A stretch of 29,365 nucleotides of DNA from Campylobacter concisus (GCF_003049735.1 NZ_PIRM01000007.1:1-29365), one strand, 5' to 3'; counted from the first letter of the stretch, positions 7,760 through 15,880 are shown. Notes: generated by a model not told the origin, from the letters alone. Program-made: numbers and translations.

Positions 7760-8899
7760 CTACCAAAGCGTGACTTGCCTCATCGCCTCGTGCATATCAA
7801 AAAGCTGTTTGTGCTCAGCCACGTCGTGCGCCCTTATGATCTGAGCGCCGTTTTCGAAGGCCTTTAAGTGTAGATAAAGTGAGCCTGGTAAGCGCTCTTT
7901 GACCTCGCTTGGATAATAGTGATTTATAACTGATTTGCGGCTAGCACCAACTAGTAGTGGGCAGTCAAATTTTAAAAAATGCTCCAAATGCTTGATAAGC
8001 AATAAATTTTGTTCAGCCGTCTTGCCAAAGCCAATGCCCACATCAAGCACTAGCTTTTTAGCGCCAAGCCCCTTTGCTAGGGCTATCTTTTGCTCAAAAA
8101 AGTCTGCTATCTCGCCGATTAAGTCATTATATTTTGGCGCAACCTGCATGGTGGCTGGATCGCCTTGCATATGCATCATGCAAAACTCAGCATCGTATCG
8201 CGCCGCAAGCGTGGCGAGTGAGGCGTTTGCTGTGATGTCATTTATCATTTTAAAGCCGTGATTTAGAGCAAATTCAAGGCAATAAGGATCAAAGCTATCA
8301 AGGCTAAATTTCGCCTTTTCGTGTAAATTTAGCCTATAAATTTCTTCAATGATATCTTTTATGCGCCTAAACTCCTCTTCACGGCCGCAATACTCACTCC
8401 CTGGCCTTGAGCTAACGCCACCAAGGTCGATGTAGTCTGCACCCGCTTCTAACATGTATTCTATTTTTGAGATACCATTTTGCGTATTTATGCGGCTTTG
8501 TTCGTTAAAGCTATCTGTGTTTATATTTGCAACGCCCATTATAAGAGGCTTTGTCGGCTTTATAAATTTTGTCTCTAAAAAGGCTGCTAAATTTTTAAGC
8601 CCAAAGTCTTGCAACTTCTCTTTTTTAGCTAGCTGCCTAAGCTGCGCATCTGTCGCCATTAGTAAGGCTTTATTTAGACTCTGCTTACCCAAAATCGTAT
8701 CTTTATGCGTCACAAGCTCAGCTCCAACACTAAGTGCATCTTGTTTTAGGATATTTGCCGCTGGGGTTTTTATCTCATCTATAAAAATAAAATTTATCTC
8801 GCTCTTTTCATGCATGAGCTTCGCACCAGCAAGGCTTGGCGAGATGGCTTTGCAAATTTCATCAAAGTCACTTTTATTATTAATCTTATAAAATTTCAA
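7760..8899 (-). CDS. folP: Dihydropteroate synthase with N-terminal extension
   Basis: Condenses dihydropterin pyrophosphate with p-aminobenzoate to make dihydropteroate; it is the sulfonamide target. The TIM-barrel catalytic region covers about residues 117-379: GVANINTDSF (122-131), DLGGVSSRPG (158-167), NDI (220-222), DVGIGFGKT (286-294), GASRKS (318-323) and RAHDV (356-360). Some positions vary from the usual forms (SSRPG for STRPG, DVGIG for DPGIG). The first ~115 residues are an extra domain that I associate with epsilonproteobacterial FolP. The start is TTG (8899-8897), preceded by AAGGA and overlapping the holB stop as TTGA; no nearby ATG gives a sensible N-terminus. Confidence 0.93.
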   Translation of the reverse strand: MKFYKINNKSDFDEICKAISPSLAGAKLMHEKSEINFIFIDEIKTPAANILKQDALSVGAELVTHKDTILGKQSLNKALLMATDAQLRQLAKKEKLQDFGLKNLAAFLETKFIKPTKPLIMGVANINTDSFNEQSRINTQNGISKIEYMLEAGADYIDLGGVSSRPGSEYCGREEEFRRIKDIIEEIYRLNLHEKAKFSLDSFDPYCLEFALNHGFKMINDITANASLATLAARYDAEFCMMHMQGDPATMQVAPKYNDLIGEIADFFEQKIALAKGLGAKKLVLDVGIGFGKTAEQNLLLIKHLEHFLKFDCPLLVGASRKSVINHYYPSEVKERLPGSLYLHLKAFENGAQIIRAHDVAEHKQLFDMHEAMRQVTLW

Positions 8900-9516
8900 T
8901 GTCGTCCTTTTTGAAATATAGTAAGCAGCAGTGGCGTTAGCACGGCGTGAGACTTGGCATTTAGATCGGCAAGCTTGATAAGCGAGAAAAAATAATCCAT
9001 CTCATCGCCGCTAAATTTATACCCGCTATCAACCGCCTTTGTCACTATAACGCCCACAAGCTCTTTTAGCTCGTTTTTGCCAAATTTCTGAGCTTGCTCG
9101 TCTGCTATCTTTTGATCGATAAAGCTTGTTAGCTCTTTTAGGCTAAGTGTTTTTAAATTTAGATCAAGAGTTATTTTTGGCTTTTTTGTGAGGTTATTTT
9201 CTATGAGCATTCTTGATCTAATCGTTGGTAGAAGTAAATTTTTACTCTGCGTTGCTATTATAAATTTGATATTTCTTGGAGGCTCTTCGATGATCTTTAA
9301 AAGTGCATTTTGAGCCTCTGTCCTAAAAGAATTAGCTTGTATTACTAAAATTTTTTCATCTTTTTCAGCAATGTAAGCTTCTGCGATGACCTCTTTTGCA
9401 TTTTCTAGCAAAAAATCATCGCTTATAAAAAATCTTAAATTATTTATGCCAAACTCGCTTTCAAGTTTGGCTTTTAAATTTTCAAAATCGCTTGTAACGA
9501 CGATTTTATTAAGCAT
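8896..9516 (-). CDS. holB: DNA polymerase III delta' subunit, short epsilonproteobacterial form
   Basis: Clamp-loader subunit that helps load the beta sliding clamp. Its clearest signature is RTEAQNALLKIIEEPP (about residues 69-84), followed by a TIRSRM sensor-type motif, both typical of delta'. At 206 residues it is much shorter than E. coli HolB (334). It has no Walker A P-loop and no zinc module, and appears to lack most of the C-terminal collar domain. It abuts hobA with no spacer (start 9516, hobA stop from 9519) and overlaps folP by 4 nt. The short length is probably native, since the reading frame and junctions are clean. Confidence 0.87.
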   Translation of the reverse strand: MLNKIVVTSDFENLKAKLESEFGINNLRFFISDDFLLENAKEVIAEAYIAEKDEKILVIQANSFRTEAQNALLKIIEEPPRNIKFIIATQSKNLLLPTIRSRMLIENNLTKKPKITLDLNLKTLSLKELTSFIDQKIADEQAQKFGKNELKELVGVIVTKAVDSGYKFSGDEMDYFFSLIKLADLNAKSHAVLTPLLLTIFQKGRH

Positions 9517-10059
9517 TTAGAGTATCACCTTGGCAAAAAGCGCCGCATCGATGCTTTTATCAAAAATTTTGCAAAGGCTTATTAGTTTAACGTCTAAATT
9601 TTCATCGCTTGAGCTAAGAGTAAAGCTGTTTTGCGCCTGCTCGTCAAATAGCCACATATAACTATCCTCATCACTTTTGGCTAAATTCGCATATTTATCA
9701 AGGCTCTTTCCGATATAAAAAAACAAGTATCCATTTGGGAAAGCAAGACTTAGCATATCTTTTAAAAGCTGCTTTTGTTCATTTGTCTCTATCTCATCAA
9801 GCGATGGATAAAGCGATCTTAGGCTAAAAAATGGCAAAAACGGCCTTATGCTTTTTGAATGGTTCATCTTTTTTAAAAGATAAATTTCAAACCATCTTCG
9901 CTCTTCATCACTTATAGTTATAAAAGCCCTTCCTTCAAGTAAAAATTTAAGCCTAGATGCGAGCAAAGGCGTCCATTCAACACGCCTTTCCTCCATCCAG
10001 CTCATCAAAGGGCCTTCGTCCCTAATAGCCTTTAACGTCCACTGAATAAAATCTTGCAT
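9517..10059 (-). CDS. hobA: HobA, DnaA-binding regulator of replication initiation
   Basis: In Helicobacter pylori HobA binds domain I of DnaA as a tetramer and promotes ordered assembly of initiator on oriC; it is the functional counterpart of DiaA. The 180-residue product has the characteristic start (MQDFIQWTLKAIRDEGPLMS) and the block MEERRVEWTPLLASRLKFLL at about residues 22-41. Identity comes from recognising this N-terminal block, which is confined to epsilonproteobacteria. It shares one base with the lysC stop and touches holB, so initiation and clamp-loader functions are translated from the same message. Confidence 0.85.
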   Translation of the reverse strand: MQDFIQWTLKAIRDEGPLMSWMEERRVEWTPLLASRLKFLLEGRAFITISDEERRWFEIYLLKKMNHSKSIRPFLPFFSLRSLYPSLDEIETNEQKQLLKDMLSLAFPNGYLFFYIGKSLDKYANLAKSDEDSYMWLFDEQAQNSFTLSSSDENLDVKLISLCKIFDKSIDAALFAKVIL

Positions 10060-11261
10060 TATTTATCTAGCTTATAAGCATCGTGAAGTACGCGAACCGC
10101 TAGCTCACCATATTTTTGATCAACGATCATTGAAATTTTTATCTCGCTTGTTGAGATCATTTGGATATTTATACCCTCTTTTGCAAGCGTTTCAAATGCC
10201 AAACATGCTACGCCACTATGGCTCTTCATGCCGACGCCAATAACTGAAACTTTCACGATCGCATCATCAAATTCTATATGTTTTGCAGCTGAGAGCTTTT
10301 GCATAGTCTCTTTTGCTAGTTCAAGCTCATTTTGTGGCACTGTAAAGCCTAAATTTGTAGTGCCGTCATGTCCTACGTTTTGAATTATCATATCTACATT
10401 TATGTTTTCATGAGCTAAAGCTGTAAAAATTTCTGCTGCAATGCCAGGCTTATCAACTACGCCTCTTAGTGTTACTCTTGCTTGATTTTTATCTAGTGCT
10501 ATTCCGCTTACTAAAACTGCTTCCATATTGTCATCTTCCTTTGCTATTAATGTACCTTCGTTGTGATTAAAGCTACTTCTTGTAATGAGTTTTACATTTA
10601 GTTTTTTTGCTAGCTCGACTGAGCGATTTTGCAGTACCTTTGCACCAGCAGAAGCTAGCTCAAGCATCTCATCATAGCTTATTTTCTCAAGTTTTTTTGC
10701 CTTTTTTTCTATCCTTGGATCAGTCGTATAAACGCCATCAACATCGGTAAAAATTTCGCATAGATCAGCATCAAGCGCTCCTGCTAATGCAACTGCACTA
10801 AGGTCGCTACCGCCTCTACCAAGGGTTGTGATATTACCTTTTTCATCTATACCTTGAAAGCCAGCCACAACTACGATCTTGCCAGCTTTTAGCTCGGCCT
10901 TTAGCCTAGCAGTCTCTATCCTTTCGATCCTTGCTTTTGTATGAATATCATCAGTAATAATGCCTGCCATCGCACCTGTCATACCTACACACGCATAGCC
11001 TTTTGCATTAAGTGCGATCGTTAAAAGCGCGGTCGTTACTTGCTCTCCAGAGCTTAAAAGCATATCAGTGGCGACGCCATCTGGATGTTTTGAAAAATAC
11101 TCACTATATTCAACCAATTGATTTGTAACTCCGCTCATCGCAGAAACTACCACAACTACGTCTGCACCGCTATTTTTTGTCTCAATGACTCTATTTGCCA
11201 CAGCTTCGATGCGTTCAAGTGTTCCTACGCTAGTTCCGCCAAATTTTTGAACGATCAACAT
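10059..11261 (-). CDS. lysC: Aspartate kinase
   Basis: Phosphorylates aspartate, the first step towards lysine, diaminopimelate, threonine and methionine. The N-terminus VQKFGGTSVG is the kinase signature, with FTDVDGVYTTDPR further in. The C-terminal third holds two ACT regulatory domains (starting near VTLRGVVDKPG and VSVIGVGMKSHSG), implying feedback control by lysine or threonine. At 400 residues it matches the monofunctional class without a homoserine dehydrogenase fusion. ATG 11261 is preferred over a TTG one codon earlier; the junction with rppH is TGATG. An AAGGA lies upstream. Confidence 0.95.
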   Translation of the reverse strand: MLIVQKFGGTSVGTLERIEAVANRVIETKNSGADVVVVVSAMSGVTNQLVEYSEYFSKHPDGVATDMLLSSGEQVTTALLTIALNAKGYACVGMTGAMAGIITDDIHTKARIERIETARLKAELKAGKIVVVAGFQGIDEKGNITTLGRGGSDLSAVALAGALDADLCEIFTDVDGVYTTDPRIEKKAKKLEKISYDEMLELASAGAKVLQNRSVELAKKLNVKLITRSSFNHNEGTLIAKEDDNMEAVLVSGIALDKNQARVTLRGVVDKPGIAAEIFTALAHENINVDMIIQNVGHDGTTNLGFTVPQNELELAKETMQKLSAAKHIEFDDAIVKVSVIGVGMKSHSGVACLAFETLAKEGINIQMISTSEIKISMIVDQKYGELAVRVLHDAYKLDK

Positions 11262-11725
11262 CAAAAATATCCTTTCTCTTTAAAATAACTCAAAACCTTT
11301 TCATAAATAGGCTTTTTAAAGTGATTTATTCCCTCTAAACTTCTACCAAAATCTACAAATTTATACTCGCTAAACTCTGGATGCTCTGTCTTTAAATTTA
11401 TGCTAGCTCCATTTTTAAGTCTAACCAAAAAATATTTTTGCGTCTGTCCATCAAATGGATAAAATTTCTTTGCCGCGTTTGCTGGAAAGTCGTAGCTTAG
11501 CCACTGCGGATACTCATCTAAGATATCGATTTTATCAGTTCCGATCTCTTCTTTAAGCTCCCTTTTTAAAGCCTGCTTTGGACTCTCGCCTTCGTCTATT
11601 CCGCCTTGAGGAAACTGCCAAATATCATCCATATCCACCCTTTTTGCGACTAAAATTTCACATTTAAATGGATACAAGCTAGACAAAATAACAGCTGCCA
11701 CATTTGGTCTGTATTTTTTTTGCAT
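11261..11725 (-). CDS. rppH: RNA pyrophosphohydrolase (Nudix family)
   Basis: Removes pyrophosphate from the 5' triphosphate end of mRNAs, triggering decay. The Nudix box is GGIDEGESPKQALKRELKEE (residues 41-60), with family features KYRPNVAAVI at the start and WQFPQGG before the box. Length is 154, like other RppH proteins. It is the first gene of the leftward run. A weak GGA lies upstream, and TATTAT (11756-11751) is a possible -10. Diadenosine polyphosphate hydrolysis is the older annotation of such proteins. Confidence 0.92.
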   Translation of the reverse strand: MQKKYRPNVAAVILSSLYPFKCEILVAKRVDMDDIWQFPQGGIDEGESPKQALKRELKEEIGTDKIDILDEYPQWLSYDFPANAAKKFYPFDGQTQKYFLVRLKNGASINLKTEHPEFSEYKFVDFGRSLEGINHFKKPIYEKVLSYFKEKGYF

Positions 11726-11788
11726 GATTTTTCCAAAAATTTTATTTGGGATAATAACTAAAAAGAGTTAAGAGATAGATAAATAAGA
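11726..11788 (-). promoter_or_regulatory. Promoter region of the rppH-lysC-hobA run
   Basis: This 63-nt gap separates the PepSY gene stop from the rppH start on the same strand. Read leftward it contains TATTAT at 11756-11751, a plausible -10 about 25 nt from the ATG. No convincing terminator hairpin is seen after the PepSY gene, so read-through from the iron operon into rppH is possible. Confidence 0.35.
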
Positions 11789-12886
11789 CTACTTTTTACG
11801 ACGTTTGTAGTAAATCACATAGCCACTAAAAAGTAGCACGCCAACTCCACAAGAAGCCATAAAAAAGATAAATTTTCCAGCCTCTCCGAATGTATATCCA
11901 GCGTGCAGATCAAGCATAAATTTATAAATTTCAAAAGATTTTGGCATGGTATTTTTTAAAATTTCTCCACTTGCCGTATCGACCGCAAGCCTAACGCCAT
12001 CACTCTCACTAGCACCTTTTGGCAAGTAAAAGATCATAAATTTTACGCCGTCTTTATTGAGGATAAAATTTAAAGCGTCAAACTCATTTCCAAATTTTAA
12101 AATAAAAATTTCATAAGCTTTTTGAAGATTTTCTACCTTTTGCTCATCACTTAGACTAAAGCCATTTTTGCTAGTAAAATTTGGCTTTTTAAAGACCTTC
12201 TCTTCGCCATAAATTTGATTTATAACCTTAGCAAAGCTCTCATAAGAAAAGTATAGACTGCTAACACAGATAATAAGCAAAATAGCCCCCAAATAAAGCC
12301 CTAAAAACCCATGCAACGAATATAAAAATGCAAATTTCTTTGCCTTTAGATTTAGCTTAAAGGCGCTAATAAATTTGCTTCTAAATCTCCAAAAATGTAT
12401 CAGCACCCCAGTTATTAAAATCGCAAGTAGCGCAAGCGTCGAAATCGCCACTAGCTCACTTGCAAATTTAGATAAATTTTCATTTTTAAATAGAGCTAGC
12501 CCTAGATTTTTATGTAAATTTAAAGCTAGCCCTATAAATTTTTCCACACTATTTTCAGAGACTACCTCGCCCGTATAAGGATCTACAAAGAACGACTTAA
12601 ACTCGCCACTATCGCTTGTGCCACTTACTACATAAGCTCTATTTATCTCGCCTTTTATCTTTATATAGCTAAGGTTAAAATTTGGCCAAGTCTTACTAAA
12701 GACCTTTAAAATTTCATCTATTTTTAAAGCACTTTTATTAGTTGCTATGTCTATCTCATCTTTACTAAAAGCCTCAATTATCTCATCGTGATACGAAATA
12801 ATCGCTCCACTAATTGAAATTATCAAAAGCGGTAAAGCAAATATAAGAGCTAAAATTAAGTGAAATTTCCACCAAATTTTAAACAT
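11789..12886 (-). CDS. PepSY-associated transmembrane protein, possible ferrisiderophore reductase
   Basis: A 365-residue inner-membrane protein with four predicted membrane segments (about 9-32, 143-164, 189-212, 338-359) and two PepSY-like periplasmic parts marked by FVDPYTGEV (100-108) and AVDTASGEIL (301-310). Histidines at or near membrane segments (His9, His33, His125, His164, His192, His328) are of the kind that bind heme in the PiuB/FoxB-like group, whose members reduce ferric siderophores in the periplasm. It ends KRRKK, consistent with a cytoplasmic C-terminus. It lies one base after the TonB receptor gene and must share its transcript, so a role in releasing iron from the ligand imported by that receptor is likely but inferred. 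Confidence 0.8.
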   Translation of the reverse strand: MFKIWWKFHLILALIFALPLLIISISGAIISYHDEIIEAFSKDEIDIATNKSALKIDEILKVFSKTWPNFNLSYIKIKGEINRAYVVSGTSDSGEFKSFFVDPYTGEVVSENSVEKFIGLALNLHKNLGLALFKNENLSKFASELVAISTLALLAILITGVLIHFWRFRSKFISAFKLNLKAKKFAFLYSLHGFLGLYLGAILLIICVSSLYFSYESFAKVINQIYGEEKVFKKPNFTSKNGFSLSDEQKVENLQKAYEIFILKFGNEFDALNFILNKDGVKFMIFYLPKGASESDGVRLAVDTASGEILKNTMPKSFEIYKFMLDLHAGYTFGEAGKFIFFMASCGVGVLLFSGYVIYYKRRKK

Positions 12887-12887
12887 T

Positions 12888-14834
12888 TTAAAACTTTAGA
12901 TTAAAGCCAAGCTCGATCTTTTGCCCATCGGCTATTAAGATATCATATCTGTTTGATCTTGTCGTAAAAAACTCATTAAAGAGATTATAAACGCTTAGGT
13001 TTAGGCTGAAATTTTTAGTTACATTGTAGTTTATGCCAAGATCTGCGATAACGTAAGCTCTCATATCATCAGCATAGCTAAATGAGTTTTTAGTTCTACC
13101 ATAATAATTTATCTGTGACCAGAAATTTAGCCATCTATTTAGCTCGTAGTTCGCTCCAAATTTAAATGTATGAAGCGGATAGTTGTTTAAGCTTTTACCA
13201 ACTTGTGATCCATCTTTTTGTTTTGATTTTGTATAAACATAGCTTTGATTTAGTCTAAGAGCATTTGTCACCTGCCACTCATTTGTTAGCTCAACTCCGT
13301 AAATTTCAGCCTTGCCGATATTTATACTCTCCCAAATACCATTTGGATAACTTTTTCCTTTATGCATACAACCACTGTTTCTTGGGCAGATAGGGCTATA
13401 GCTTAACATATCTTTAAAGCTTGTGTAAAAGCCAGTTAGTGAAGCTTCAAAACCTTCATTGTTATTATAAACGCCACCAAATTCATAACTTACGCTTGTC
13501 TCTGGCTTAAGGCTACTTCTGCCAAGCTGTGCTCCAAGTCCTCCAGCAAATGGCAAAGCAAGATCTTGCGTGCGCTGCTTGATATCAGGTGTCGCATAAC
13601 CTGTGCTAACTCCGCCTTTTAAGGCAAAAAAGTCATTTAAGTTATATATACCATAAATTCTTGGTGAAACGTGCGAGCCATAGTTCTCATCGTAGTTATA
13701 GCGAATTCCTGTACTTAAAATAAAGTCTTTTATAAGGCGATAATCATCTTCAGCATAGACCGAATAATCATACCTCTTTACATTCGCAGCGTCCGCTGTG
13801 GTTGCCTTTTCATCAAGTTTTTCTTTTTTAGCATTTAGTCCTAAGGTAAAGGCGTTATTATCAGTAAAATGTGAGCCTTTTGTATCAAAATTTAGAGTCT
13901 TTAGTGTCAAATTTTGTTGTGCTATCTCTTTTATCTTGCCATAAGATAAATAGCTTTGAAGCAAGATATTATCAAGCCTTGCTTCGTGGCTTAAATTTAT
14001 CACATCTCCCTTTATTCTCTCGCTAGCAACTGAGTTAGTGCCAGTTGATAGTGTTTTGCCTTTAGTTCTTTTATATTTCACATCGCTTCTTGCAAGCTCA
14101 AGCGTAAGATCATTATTTTCATTTGGCTTCAAAAATAGTTTCGCACCAAAATTTCTATCCTTTTGCTCTCTATTTGCATAAGAAATTTTATCTTCTGATT
14201 TATTTAAATTTTTACCATAAACAGAAACACTTAAAACATCGTCAATTAGTCCAGAGTGCAAATAAAGGCTGTTGTAAAACTCACCGCTTATATTTTTATT
14301 TCTAGCAAATTTATAGCTTGAGCCAAGATTTGCGCCAAATTCATTACTAAACTCATCTGTAATGATATTTATAACTCCACCTAGTGCGTCACTTCCGTAA
14401 AGCGAGCTCATAGGTCCACGTATCACTTCGATACGGTTTATCGCACTTGCTGGCGGAATGAAACTATATGAGCCTCCAACACTTCTAAGCCCTTTATAGG
14501 CGTTATCGCCTGGTACTGGCATGCCATTTACTAAAATTTTAGTAAATCTTGGAGAGAATCCACGTATAGAAATTCCTCGTCTATTTGCCGCTTCGGGAGT
14601 CGTCCCAAAAAGACTTGGGATATCCTTTGTCATACTCTCGATATCTTTGTGATTTTTCTTTTCTAATGCCTCTTTAGTTATAACGCTAAGCGTTGCTGGT
14701 GCGTCTTTGATATTTTGCTCAAATCCTGTCGCACTCACTACTTTAACCTCTGGCAGAACCTTATCTTCATTTGCAAAAAGCGGTAAATTTATAAAAATTG
14801 CCGCACAAATAGAAATTTTTAATGCACTTTTCAC
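12888..14834 (-). CDS. TonB-dependent outer-membrane receptor, siderophore type (CirA/FepA-like)
   Basis: A 648-residue gated beta-barrel. Residues 1-21 form a signal peptide ending LPLFA; a TonB-box-like stretch (EVKVVSATG) follows; the plug domain shows RRGISIRGF, INRIEVIRGPMSSLYG and GGVINIIT; and the barrel ends in phenylalanine (GFNLKF) as outer-membrane proteins do. Two cysteines in a predicted surface loop (SPICPRNSGCMHKG) could form a disulfide, as in catecholate receptors. The start is GTG (14834-14832), with AAGGAG at good spacing. A Fur-box-like site upstream and a divergent AraC-type gene point to iron control. The ligand cannot be read from sequence; a catecholate or ferric complex is most likely and heme less so. 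Confidence 0.9.
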   Translation of the reverse strand: MKSALKISICAAIFINLPLFANEDKVLPEVKVVSATGFEQNIKDAPATLSVITKEALEKKNHKDIESMTKDIPSLFGTTPEAANRRGISIRGFSPRFTKILVNGMPVPGDNAYKGLRSVGGSYSFIPPASAINRIEVIRGPMSSLYGSDALGGVINIITDEFSNEFGANLGSSYKFARNKNISGEFYNSLYLHSGLIDDVLSVSVYGKNLNKSEDKISYANREQKDRNFGAKLFLKPNENNDLTLELARSDVKYKRTKGKTLSTGTNSVASERIKGDVINLSHEARLDNILLQSYLSYGKIKEIAQQNLTLKTLNFDTKGSHFTDNNAFTLGLNAKKEKLDEKATTADAANVKRYDYSVYAEDDYRLIKDFILSTGIRYNYDENYGSHVSPRIYGIYNLNDFFALKGGVSTGYATPDIKQRTQDLALPFAGGLGAQLGRSSLKPETSVSYEFGGVYNNNEGFEASLTGFYTSFKDMLSYSPICPRNSGCMHKGKSYPNGIWESINIGKAEIYGVELTNEWQVTNALRLNQSYVYTKSKQKDGSQVGKSLNNYPLHTFKFGANYELNRWLNFWSQINYYGRTKNSFSYADDMRAYVIADLGINYNVTKNFSLNLSVYNLFNEFFTTRSNRYDILIADGQKIELGFNLKF

Positions 14835-14862
14835 AAAAACTCCTTATAAAAATTTAATACAC

Positions 14863-14869
14863 ATTTTAC
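14863..14869 (-). promoter_or_regulatory. Candidate -10 of the TonB receptor operon
   Basis: Read leftward this is GTAAAAT, placing transcription start near 14856 and a leader of about 22 nt before the GTG start. The Fur-box-like site at 14878-14896 would then cover the -35 region, which suits iron-dependent repression. Confidence 0.45.
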
Positions 14870-14877
14870 TAAAATTA

Positions 14878-14896
14878 AATAATCGTTATCAATATC
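14878..14896. promoter_or_regulatory. Fur-box-like operator between receptor and AraC gene
   Basis: AATAATCGTTATCAATATC agrees with the 19-bp Fur consensus GATAATGATWATCATTATC at about 15 of 19 positions. It lies in the shared intergenic region (14835-14940), upstream of both the receptor operon and the regulator gene, so iron-loaded Fur could repress both directions. This is motif matching only; the Campylobacter Fur consensus is looser than that of E. coli. Confidence 0.55.
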
Positions 14897-14940
14897 ATAC
14901 GTAACGCTAAAGGGATTAAATTTAACGCTTGAGGGATAAA

Positions 14941-15825
14941 ATGATAAATTTAGACAAAAAATATGGAACGAGCAAAATATCTCAAAAGGAAAAACAAGTA
15001 AGCGTGGAGTTTTTCAAGCAAAGCAGTGGCATCAGCTATCTAAAAAGTGAAATTTTATGTAATGGTAGGATAAAAAGAGATCGTCACAAGTCTAAAAAAT
15101 ATCTATTTTTAATGTTTAATGAGGATAAAAACGATCTTTGCTTTAAGCTTGATAGAAAAGAGTATATTTTAAACAAAGATGAATTTTGCATTGGGCTTGT
15201 TAATGATGATTTTAAAGGCGCCTTTGAGTATCAAAATAAATTTTATAAGACTAAAACACTACTTTTTGACGAAAGCTACGCAAATAAGCTTGAGATATTT
15301 GCTGGGCTTAGATTTGATGATAAATTTGAGCTATTAAAATACAAAAAAGATTTAGCTCAAATTTGCGTTTTAAATGAACTTGATACGACAAATTTATATG
15401 AAGGCGCGATGAGGGAAATTTTTACCGAGTCAAAAATTTTAGAGCTTATCTATAAAAGTAAAATACGAAAAGAGAGCGAAATTTCACTTAGCAGAGATGA
15501 AGAAAAGACTCTTTTAAAAGCTAAAACGATCTTATTAAGCCGTATGCAAAATCCTCCAAGCATCAAAGAGTTAGCTCATCTTTGTGGCACAAATGACTTT
15601 TGGCTAAAGAAAAATTTTAAGCTATTTTTCAAAGATACGATCTATCAGCTCTTAGCAAAAGAGCGCCTAAAGCTAGCTTTTACTCTTTTAGAGCAAAACG
15701 ATATCAGTATAAAAGAAGCCGCAAATATCGTAGGCTACGCAAATACTGCACATTTTGCAAAAATTTTTAAGATAAATTTTGGCTTTTTACCAAGCAAACT
15801 CTTAAAGACCAAAAGCTACTTTTAA
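14941..15825 (+). CDS. AraC-family transcriptional regulator, PchR-like
   Basis: A 294-residue protein with a C-terminal AraC DNA-binding domain: first helix-turn-helix at about 207-228 (SIKELAHLCGTNDFWLKKNF) and second at about 256-278 (SIKEAANIVGYANTAHFAKI), followed by FGFLPSKL. The N-terminal ~190 residues are of the kind found in PchR/YbtA-type activators, which bind the siderophore and turn on its receptor; ligand binding here is inferred from position. ATG 14941 is chosen because GAGGGATAAA lies directly upstream; an in-frame TTG at 14929 would place the start inside that binding site. It is divergent from the receptor operon and is the obvious candidate for its activator. Confidence 0.85.
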   Translation: MINLDKKYGTSKISQKEKQVSVEFFKQSSGISYLKSEILCNGRIKRDRHKSKKYLFLMFNEDKNDLCFKLDRKEYILNKDEFCIGLVNDDFKGAFEYQNKFYKTKTLLFDESYANKLEIFAGLRFDDKFELLKYKKDLAQICVLNELDTTNLYEGAMREIFTESKILELIYKSKIRKESEISLSRDEEKTLLKAKTILLSRMQNPPSIKELAHLCGTNDFWLKKNFKLFFKDTIYQLLAKERLKLAFTLLEQNDISIKEAANIVGYANTAHFAKIFKINFGFLPSKLLKTKSYF

Positions 15826-15848
15826 ACTGCTATAAATGCCAAATTTCT

Positions 15849-15854
15849 TATAAT
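15849..15854 (+). promoter_or_regulatory. Candidate -10 of hemW
   Basis: A perfect TATAAT stands 26 nt before the hemW start, in the 55-nt gap after the AraC gene. No good -35 is visible. It would give a leader of about 20 nt that includes the AGAGAG binding site. Confidence 0.5.
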
Positions 15855-15880
15855 CGCCAAAATTTTAAAAAGAGAGAAAT

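Noticed and set aside
8454..8891. 145-residue plus-strand frame opposite folP, and a second at 7935-8261
   Set aside because: Both are antisense to conserved folP codons, have Ser/Phe/Cys-rich shadow composition and lack binding sites.
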